Source of the DNA: Streptomyces sp. TLI_053
GTDB taxonomy: Bacteria; Actinomycetota; Actinomycetes; Streptomycetales; Streptomycetaceae
Length of the DNA stretch: 64,000 nucleotides
Direction of reading: 5' to 3'
Assembly (NCBI RefSeq): GCF_900105395.1
Contig: NZ_LT629775.1
Coordinates: 8,769,501 to 8,833,500, forward strand
Under the pieces are notes generated by a model. The model saw only the letters and a list, made by a program, of their open reading frames with translations, was not told the origin of the DNA and did not search any database. Shown here in pieces: positions 57,804 to 64,000 of this stretch. Both the position numbers and the translations under genes were made by a program. The first letter of the stretch is position 1; every line of letters begins with the position of its first letter.

Positions 57804-58468
57804 GCGGGGCGGAACAGACGGCGGGCACGGGCTCGTCGTGGGCGGTGCGGGCACCGCAGTTGTTGTTCGTGGTCGCGGTGAGCGCGGTGGCCACCGGGCT
57901 GGTGGTCCACCTGCGGCACGCGGGCGAGGGGGTGGACCTGGTGGCGGCCGTGCTGGCCGCCTTCTACCTGGCGTGGCTGGCGGTCGAGATCCCGGTGACC
58001 TTCCGGACCTCCGGCTCGGCGCCGCGTGAGTCGGCGTCACTGCTGTTCTACGCGACGGCCCGGATCGCGACCGTGTCCGCGGCCGTGCTGGGGCCGCTGC
58101 CCTGGGACGAGTGGTCGCCGCTGCTGCTGCTCCCGGCGGCGGTGTTCGTCGGCGGGGTCGTGCTGCGGCAGGTGGCGATCCGCACGCTGGGGCGGTTCTA
58201 CTCGCACCACGTGACCCGGCAGACGGACCACCAGGTCGTCACCTGGGGCGTCTACCGGTTCATCCGCCACCCCGCCTACGCGGGAATGCTGTCGGCGCAC
58301 GTCGGCTTCGTGGTGTTCTTCCTGAACCCGCTGAGCGTGGCGCTGCTGGTGGTGCTCGCCGCGGCGATCACCTTCCGGATCCGCACCGAGGAGCGGATGC
58401 TGCTGAACATCCCCGGCTACCGCGACTACGCGGCCGGGCACTCCCGCCTCGTGCCGGGTCTCTGGTGA
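57800..58468 (+). CDS. Isoprenylcysteine carboxyl methyltransferase-like membrane enzyme
   Basis: The 222-residue membrane protein has about five helices and the ICMT/phospholipid-methyltransferase signature RQTDHQVVTWGVYRFIRHPAYAGM near the C-terminal third, followed by RIRTEERML and GYRDYAAG. The fold methylates membrane-embedded carboxylates or amines using SAM. The start GTG overlaps the hotdog gene stop (GTGA), and GGAGG stands eight nt before it. In this operon it may modify a lipophilic intermediate (inference). Confidence 0.85.
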   Translation: MSGAEQTAGTGSSWAVRAPQLLFVVAVSAVATGLVVHLRHAGEGVDLVAAVLAAFYLAWLAVEIPVTFRTSGSAPRESASLLFYATARIATVSAAVLGPLPWDEWSPLLLLPAAVFVGGVVLRQVAIRTLGRFYSHHVTRQTDHQVVTWGVYRFIRHPAYAGMLSAHVGFVVFFLNPLSVALLVVLAAAITFRIRTEERMLLNIPGYRDYAAGHSRLVPGLW

Positions 58469-59178
58469 GCGCCTCCGCCCGCCCGCGGGTCGCGGTGCCG
58501 GCGACACCGGACGAACTGCTCACGACCACGCGTTCGGTGCGGCTGCGGCTGGACCTCTCGCGCCCGGTGGACCTCGACCTGGTCCGCGAGTGCGTGGAGA
58601 TCGCGCTCCAGGCGCCCAACGGCGGCAACACCCAGCGCTGGCACTGGCTGGTGGTGGCCGAGGACGGGCTGCGCAAGCGGATCGCCGAGGTCTACCGGAG
58701 GTCGTTCGAGGCCCGCTACCCGCCGGCCGCCGGGGCGACCGCCGCCACCGCCGCCGCGACCGGGGACACCGCGGCGGCCGACGGGGTGTCGGACCGGATG
58801 CTGGCCGGTGGCCGGCACCTGGCGGAGCACCTGCACGAGGTGCCGGTGCTGGTGGTCCCGTGCCTGGAGCTCGGCAGCCGCCGGCTCACGGCGGCCAACC
58901 AGGCGGGGGTGTGGGGCTCGCTCCTCCCCGCCGCCTGGAGCTACATGCTCGCCGCCCGCGCCCGCGGCCTGGGAACGGCGTGGACGACGGTGCACCTGGA
59001 CGCCGAGCAGGAGGTCGCCGACCTCCTCGGGCTGCCGGGCGACGTGCGCCAGGGGGCCCTGATCCCCACCGCGCACGTGCTGGGGGACGGATTCGGACCG
59101 GCGCCGCGCCGGCCGGTGGACAGCGTGCTGCACCTGGACGGCTGGGGCGGCACGGGATGGGGCGGTGGGAGCGCATGA
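58465..59178 (+). CDS. Nitroreductase-family flavoprotein
   Basis: The 237-residue product has the FMN-binding nitroreductase fold. It starts with TTTRSVRLRLDLSRPVD and the loop ALQAPNGGNTQRWHWLVV, then has RGLGTAWTTVHLDAEQEVADLL. Residues about 92-112 are an Ala/Thr-rich loop. It would reduce an enone or similar acceptor with NAD(P)H; a reduction step is needed in butenolide or butyrolactone assembly. GTGA overlaps on both sides tie it into the operon. Confidence 0.85.
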   Translation: MSASARPRVAVPATPDELLTTTRSVRLRLDLSRPVDLDLVRECVEIALQAPNGGNTQRWHWLVVAEDGLRKRIAEVYRRSFEARYPPAAGATAATAAATGDTAAADGVSDRMLAGGRHLAEHLHEVPVLVVPCLELGSRRLTAANQAGVWGSLLPAAWSYMLAARARGLGTAWTTVHLDAEQEVADLLGLPGDVRQGALIPTAHVLGDGFGPAPRRPVDSVLHLDGWGGTGWGGGSA

Positions 59179-62100
59179 CCGAACTCGTGGTGACCACGAC
59201 GACGGACGGCGGCGAGGTGCTGGCCGACGCCGCGCGGGTCGGCAACAAGTTCGCCCGGCAGGAGGTGCTGCGGCGGGCCGGGTTCCGGGTGCCGGAGTTC
59301 TTCTGCCTGCCCGCCGCCGCCTTCGACGAGGCCCTTGACGCGCTGCGCCCGACCCTGCCGGCCGGGCCGGCGGACGGCGCCGGCCCGGCGGAGGTGGAGG
59401 CCTGGTGCGCGGCTGCCCGGGAGGCCCTGGGCGGCGCGCGGCTGCCGGTGGCGCTGGCCGAGCGGATCCGCAAGGAGTTCGCGGCCGTCGCCGGGCCGGA
59501 CGGCCTGGTCGCGGTCCGGGCGTGCGTGGTCCCGGCCGCCGCCGCGTCCGGTGCTGCCGCGTCCGGTGCCGACGACGCCTCCGCTGCCGCCGCACCGGAG
59601 ACCGGCGCGGCCGAGGGGGCCGAGCCGGCCGAGGCGATCGGCGAGGACAGCGCGGTCGACCCGTTCGCCGGCATGAGCGACAGCTTCCTCTACGTCGACG
59701 AGGACGGCCTCGAGGACGCCGTCCTGCGCTGCTGGGCCTCCGCGTTCAACCCGCAGGCCGTGCGCTACCGGGCCCTGCGCGGCCTGGACCCGTTGCGGGC
59801 CAGGGTGGCGGTCGGCGTCCAGCGGATGGTGCTCGGCACCCGCTCGTTCGTCGCGTTCACCCGCGACCCGCGCGACGGCGCGGTGCGCCGCGTCATCGCG
59901 GCCGCCTACGGCATCGGCGAGGGCGTCGTCCAGGAGAAGGCGGACATCGACCACTTCTTCCACGATCCGGCCACCGACCAGGTGACCGCGCTGACCGTGC
60001 GCAAGCAGTGGTCGATGGGCCTGCCCGCGGATGCCGCCGCCGGTTCTCCGGTGCTGCTGCCGGTGGCCGCCGAACTCGCCGACGTTCCGGTGCTGGACGA
60101 CGACCAGGTGCGCGCGGTGGCGGAGCTGGCCGCTCGGGTGGAGGAACTCTTCGGCGTCCCCCAGGACATCGAGGGCGCCCTCACCGAGGACGGTGTCGTC
60201 CACCTCCTCCAGGCCCGCCCGCTGGTCACCGCGCCGCCCACGGCAACGGCGACAGCAACGGCGACAGCAACGGCAACGGCAACGATCACAACCACCGCCC
60301 CGGCCGGCGCCGGCCCGGCGACCGGCACCGCCGCGCCGGAGCAGCCCGGGGGTGCCCGAACCCACTGGGGCAACCACAACATCACCGAGAGCTTCCCCGG
60401 CGTCTCCGGCGCGCTGACCTACTCCCAGTCCCGCGAGTTCTACCGCCGCTCCTTCGCCGACCTCTACCGGCGGATGGGCGTGCCCGAGTCCTGGGTGCGG
60501 GACAACGCCCACCGCCTCGCCCGGATGGTCGGCTACCTGGAGGGCCAGGTCTACTACCGGCTGGACGACTGGCACGCCCTGCACGGGCAGATGCCGATGT
60601 TCGAACTCGTGCGCCGGGGCTGGGAACAGGCGATGGGCATCACCGGTCCGGCCCGCGGCGAGCGTCGCTGGGCCGCCCCGGCCGTCGCCCTGGCACTGCC
60701 CCGGCTGGCCTGGCGCAGCGCCCTCCACCCGTGGCAGGTCAAGAGCTTCCTGCGCTGGTGGGACCGGCAGATGGCCGAGGCCGAGACCGTCGGCGACTCG
60801 CCGGAGGAGCTGATCGCCTTCTACCGGCGGCTCTGGGAGCGTGCCGGCGAGCGCTGGGGCGTCACCCTGGTGAACGCGTTCATCGCACTCGTCGTGCTCG
60901 GCGCGGGCAGCGTCCTGCTGCGCCGCTGGACCGGTGAGGGCCCGCAGGTCCTGGTCGGGCTGATGGGCGGCGGGCGGGAGAACCGTTCGCTGGAGGCGGT
61001 GCGCGCGGCGATGGGCCTGGCCGAACTCGTCGGCGCCGTCCCCGAACTGCGGGCTGCCGTGCTCGACGACGCGAGCGATCCCGAGCAGCTGTGGCAGCAG
61101 ATCGTCGAAGGCCGGCACGGCGCGGCCGTCGGCGATGCCGCACGCGGCTACGTCGCCCGCTACGGCGACCGGGCGCTGCACGACCTGAAGCTGGAGGAGC
61201 CCACGCCGCGCCAGCGCCCGTGGACGGTGCTCGCGCTGATCCGCCCGCTGGTGCGCCAGGGCGCGACGGTGGCGGCGAGCCGGGCCGACGAGCAGGCGGC
61301 CGCCCGGAGGGCCCGCGAGCGACTGCGCGAGGTGCTGCCGAACCCGGCCCGGCGGGCCGTCCTGCTCGGCGTCACCTCCCTCGCCCGCGACCTCGCCCGG
61401 ATCCGCGAGGACACCCGGTTCTGCCGCACCCAGCTGTTCGGGCTGTCGCGTGACGTGATGTGGCGGCTCGGCGCGGAACTCGCCCGCACCGGCGTCCTGG
61501 ACGACGCGCTCGACGTCGCCGACCTGACCGTGGAGGAGGTCATCGGCGCCTTCGACGGCACCGGCACCGTGACCGACCTGCGCGCCCTGGTGGTGCTGCG
61601 TCGCACGCAGCGCGAGCGCTGGGAGAAGACCCCGCAGCGTCCCGCCCTGCTGAGCACCCCCGCCGGACTTCCGCTCGCCCGGGCGCTGCCGGGGGCGAGC
61701 GCGGTGGGCGAGGCCGCCGCCGCGGACGACGGCGTGCTGCGGGGCATCGGCTCCAGCGGCGGTGTGGTGCGCGGCCGCGCCAAGGTGGTGCTGGACCCGT
61801 CCACCGACCCGGACCTCGCCGCCGGGCGGATCCTGGTCGCCCGGGAGACCGATCCGGGCTGGCTGTTCCTGATGATGTCCGCGACCGGCATGGTCGTCGA
61901 ACGCGGCACCCTGCTGTCCCACACGGCCATCACCGGGCGCCTGCTCGGCGTCCCCACCGTGGTCGCCGTCCCGGGGGCCACCACGGCGATACCCGACGGC
62001 GCCTGGATCGAGATCGACGGCGCGGCCGGGACGGTGCGGCTGCTGCCGCCGTCCGAACAGCCGGAGGAACCGGGGGAGCCCGGGGAACCGGCCGGGGCGG

Positions 62101-62345
62101 TGCCGGTGGACGGGGCCACCACGGTCGAGGGGACCGCCACCGCCGACGAGGCTGTTCCGGCCGACGGGACCACCACCGCCGACGGGGCCGTTGCGACCGA
62201 CAGGACGGCGACCGCCGACGGCCCCGTTCCGACCGACGGGACCACCACCGCCGACGGGGCCGTTCCGACCGGCAGGACGGCGACCGCCGACGGCCCCGTT
62301 CCGACCGACCGGCCCGCCGGCACCGAGAAGGGCGACAGGACATGA
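59175..62345 (+). CDS. PEP-synthase/rifampin-phosphotransferase-like dikinase
   Basis: The 1056-residue protein has three parts. An ATP-grasp PPDK N-terminal domain (about 14-350) contains GNKFARQEVLRRAGFRVPEFF and DPFAGMSDSF. A large central acceptor domain (about 400-880) begins THWGNHNITESFPG. The swivelling phosphohistidine domain contains TLLSHTAITGR (H916). In this family ATP is split to AMP and phosphate while phosphate passes via His to an acceptor, such as pyruvate or rifampin hydroxyl. The central domain differs from PEP synthase, implying a special acceptor, perhaps a butenolide enol or lipid alcohol. Low-complexity linkers (TATATATATA near 357 and the 36-nt repeats at the tail) are unusual. 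ATGA overlaps with both neighbours. Confidence 0.88.
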   Translation: MTELVVTTTTDGGEVLADAARVGNKFARQEVLRRAGFRVPEFFCLPAAAFDEALDALRPTLPAGPADGAGPAEVEAWCAAAREALGGARLPVALAERIRKEFAAVAGPDGLVAVRACVVPAAAASGAAASGADDASAAAAPETGAAEGAEPAEAIGEDSAVDPFAGMSDSFLYVDEDGLEDAVLRCWASAFNPQAVRYRALRGLDPLRARVAVGVQRMVLGTRSFVAFTRDPRDGAVRRVIAAAYGIGEGVVQEKADIDHFFHDPATDQVTALTVRKQWSMGLPADAAAGSPVLLPVAAELADVPVLDDDQVRAVAELAARVEELFGVPQDIEGALTEDGVVHLLQARPLVTAPPTATATATATATATATITTTAPAGAGPATGTAAPEQPGGARTHWGNHNITESFPGVSGALTYSQSREFYRRSFADLYRRMGVPESWVRDNAHRLARMVGYLEGQVYYRLDDWHALHGQMPMFELVRRGWEQAMGITGPARGERRWAAPAVALALPRLAWRSALHPWQVKSFLRWWDRQMAEAETVGDSPEELIAFYRRLWERAGERWGVTLVNAFIALVVLGAGSVLLRRWTGEGPQVLVGLMGGGRENRSLEAVRAAMGLAELVGAVPELRAAVLDDASDPEQLWQQIVEGRHGAAVGDAARGYVARYGDRALHDLKLEEPTPRQRPWTVLALIRPLVRQGATVAASRADEQAAARRARERLREVLPNPARRAVLLGVTSLARDLARIREDTRFCRTQLFGLSRDVMWRLGAELARTGVLDDALDVADLTVEEVIGAFDGTGTVTDLRALVVLRRTQRERWEKTPQRPALLSTPAGLPLARALPGASAVGEAAAADDGVLRGIGSSGGVVRGRAKVVLDPSTDPDLAAGRILVARETDPGWLFLMMSATGMVVERGTLLSHTAITGRLLGVPTVVAVPGATTAIPDGAWIEIDGAAGTVRLLPPSEQPEEPGEPGEPAGAVPVDGATTVEGTATADEAVPADGTTTADGAVATDRTATADGPVPTDGTTTADGAVPTGRTATADGPVPTDRPAGTEKGDRT
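62151..62310 (+). repeat. 36-bp tandem repeats at the end of the dikinase gene
   Basis: Four and a half units of 36 bp (starts 62151, 62187, 62223, 62259, 62295) alternate in type to give a 72-bp higher-order period. They encode repeats such as AVPADGTTTADG. They end just before the P450 start codon. Confidence 0.9.
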
Positions 62346-63610
62346 CCGACGACCCGGCCCGTTTCCCCTTCCCGCCCGCCGGGGACGTGCGCCCGCCGGA
62401 CGCGTACCACGACGTCCTGCACGCCCGTGCCCCGCACCCGGTGCAGCTGTCCAGCGGGCAGCCCGCCCTGCTGGTCACCCGGCACGAGGACGTCACGGCC
62501 GTGCTCGGCGACGCCCGCTTCAGCCGGGCCGGCTACACCGAGCTGGCCCGCCCGCTGTTCGCCCGCAAGACCGAGTCCGTCCTGCTGGCCACCGCCGACG
62601 CACCCGACCACACCCGGCGTCGGCGGGCGATCCTCCCGGCGTTCACCGCCCGGCAGGTCCGCCTGCTGCGGCCGCGCCTGGAGGCCGTCGCCGAGGAACT
62701 GCTCGACGACCTGACCGCGGGTGCCGGCGCCGGTGAGAGCGACCTGGTGGGCGGCTTCACCGTGCCCTTCCCGATGCGGGTCATCTGCGAGGTGCTCGGC
62801 GTCCCGCTGGAGGACGGCGCGATGCTGCGCGCGGAGGTGGACATCCTCATGTCCACCTCCGGCCACACCCGCGAGGAGGTCGCCGCCGCCCAGGCACGGA
62901 TGGACGAGTACTTCACCGCGCTGGTCGACGGCAAGCGGCGCGCCGCCGAGGCGGGCACCCCGGCGGACGACCTGCTCACCAGGCTGGCGCTGCGCCCGGA
63001 CGACGATCCCGACCAGCGGCTGTCCGCCCGGGAGGTGGTGTCCCTCGGCTCGGGCATGCTGATGGCCGGCTACGAGACGACCGGCAACTCCTTCGGCATG
63101 TGCGTGCTGCTCCTGCTGCGCCACCCCGACCTGGTGAAGCGCCTGCGCGCGGAGCCCGAGCGGATCCCGGCGGCGGTCGAGGAGATGCTGCGCTTCAGTT
63201 CCCTCAACAACACCGGCGGGGCACCGCACCTGGTGACCGAGGACACCGTGCTGGGTGGCTGCCCGGTCGCGGCAGGGCGGATCGTGGTGCCGCTCACCGA
63301 CACGGCCAACCGTGACCCGGCCGTCTTCGCCGACCCGGACGCCTTCGACCCGGACCGTGCGGACGCGGGCTCCCACCTCGCCTTCGGTTACGGCCGCCAT
63401 CTGTGCCTGGGCGCCGAACTCGCCCGGGCCGAGCTGCAGATCGGCGTCAGCGCGCTGCTGAACCGCTTCGAGGTGCTGGAACTCGCCGTTCCCGAGGACG
63501 AGTTGGACTGGCGGCGGACGATGTTCATCAACGGCGTCTGGCAGTTGCCGGTCCGCTGGACGGCGGCCGGCGGCGCGGCGGTCCCCGCCGCGGAGGGGCG
63601 GCCGGCGTGA
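62342..63610 (+). CDS. Cytochrome P450
   Basis: The 422-residue bacterial class-I type P450 has the I-helix motif AGYETT, the ExxR-type EEMLR and the heme-ligand loop FGYGRHLCLGAE (C355). It uses external ferredoxin and reductase, not encoded here. It would oxidise an intermediate of the operon product. The ATG overlaps the dikinase stop (ATGA), and the next gene overlaps its end (GTGA). Confidence 0.9.
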   Translation: MTDDPARFPFPPAGDVRPPDAYHDVLHARAPHPVQLSSGQPALLVTRHEDVTAVLGDARFSRAGYTELARPLFARKTESVLLATADAPDHTRRRRAILPAFTARQVRLLRPRLEAVAEELLDDLTAGAGAGESDLVGGFTVPFPMRVICEVLGVPLEDGAMLRAEVDILMSTSGHTREEVAAAQARMDEYFTALVDGKRRAAEAGTPADDLLTRLALRPDDDPDQRLSAREVVSLGSGMLMAGYETTGNSFGMCVLLLLRHPDLVKRLRAEPERIPAAVEEMLRFSSLNNTGGAPHLVTEDTVLGGCPVAAGRIVVPLTDTANRDPAVFADPDAFDPDRADAGSHLAFGYGRHLCLGAELARAELQIGVSALLNRFEVLELAVPEDELDWRRTMFINGVWQLPVRWTAAGGAAVPAAEGRPA

Positions 63611-64000
63611 GCACTCCGGCCGCCCGGTCCGCCGCCACCGGCCCGGAGGCGGGGCACGCCCCGGAAGCGGGCGCCGGTCCGGGGGCGGATGCCGCTGCAA
63701 GGGCGGGCGCCGCTGCAGGGGCACCCGCCCCGACCGGCGCCCCTGCCGACCCGGGGCCGCTCGCCGTCCGCCTCGGTGCCTTCCTGCGCGGCAGCTTCCC
63801 GCTGCCCCTGTCGGTGGTGTTCGCCGGGGTGTGGGCGGTGGGCGCCACCGGACTGTTCGCCGCCGCCGACGCACGGGTCGGGCACTGGCGGCCGGGCTGG
63901 GGCACGGTGGGCGCCGCGCTGACCGTGCTGGTCGACCTGCTCCTGATGCGGGCCGCGGACGACCTGCGCGACCTGCCGTACGACCGGCGCCACAACCCGT
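63607..64000 (+). CDS. UbiA-family membrane transferase (3' end outside window)
   Basis: The visible 131 residues start with an Ala/Gly/Pro-rich stretch (1 to about 55). Then comes FLRGSFPLPLSVVFAGVWAVGATGL, a second helix, and the motif MRAADDLRDLPYDRRHNP. This matches the first Asp-rich motif (N/DxxDxxxD) of UbiA prenyltransferases, which move an isoprenyl or other lipid pyrophosphate-activated chain onto an acceptor. A GTG start overlaps the P450 stop (GTGA). The gene continues past the right edge, so the second Asp-rich motif cannot be checked. Confidence 0.85.
   Translation, partial: MSTPAARSAATGPEAGHAPEAGAGPGADAAARAGAAAGAPAPTGAPADPGPLAVRLGAFLRGSFPLPLSVVFAGVWAVGATGLFAAADARVGHWRPGWGTVGAALTVLVDLLLMRAADDLRDLPYDRRHNP

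Overview
The window is very GC-rich with strong G/C bias at third codon positions. It has frequent GTG starts, a TTG start, dense ATGA/GTGA gene overlaps, LacI/TetR regulators, Tat and sortase signals, and many secreted polysaccharide-active proteins. This points to the Streptomycetaceae (Streptomyces or Kitasatospora; the sequence does not let me choose). No rRNA, tRNA or CRISPR array was seen. The only mobile-element trace is a decayed IS5-type transposase at about 50.5-51.0 kb. | Layout. 1-4.5 kb: the start of an HNH-like protein (cut by the left edge), then a coupled operon of a secreted metallophosphoesterase, an MFS transporter and a membrane-anchored beta-propeller protein. 4.9-9.3 kb: a single-chain assimilatory nitrate reductase fused to a CysJ-like flavoprotein reductase. 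9.5-20.5 kb: an alpha-glucan utilisation locus with a LacI regulator, a 1430-residue secreted GH87-type alpha-1,3-glucanase, a sugar ABC importer (lipoprotein and two permeases) and a GH13 alpha-glucosidase. 20.7-21.3 kb: a small secreted protein of cysteine-paired repeats. 21.4-29.4 kb: a hypothetical protein, an alcohol dehydrogenase and a GH3/alpha-beta hydrolase/MFS operon facing a divergent LacI regulator with twin operators between them. | 29.6-30.6 kb: a second, longer protein with the same cysteine-repeat design. 30.9-36.7 kb: a 1940-residue surface protein with twelve DUF11-like repeats and an LPPTG sorting signal. 36.9-40.3 kb: a secreted serine hydrolase converging on, and overlapping, a Tat-exported phosphoesterase with a LamG-like domain. 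40.5-44.7 kb: an SDR enzyme, a Pro-rich membrane protein and a Ser/Thr kinase that seem to share one extracellular domain. 45.0-50.5 kb: a TetR repressor, an NCS1 permease, an amidohydrolase and a C45-type acyltransferase, tied together by four copies of one TATTGG-N8-CCAATA operator. 51.2-56.7 kb: an MHYT membrane protein, a secreted lipase, TetR and LysR regulators and a VWA protein. | 57.0-64.0 kb (right edge): six genes, each overlapping the next by 4 nt. They encode an AfsA-type hotdog protein, an ICMT-like methyltransferase, a nitroreductase, a three-domain PEP-synthase/rifampin-phosphotransferase-like dikinase, a cytochrome P450 and the start of a UbiA-family transferase. This looks like a butenolide or enol-phosphate signalling-molecule cluster of the salinipostin/cyclipostin kind. 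It is the strongest candidate for a little-described system here, and it continues beyond the window.
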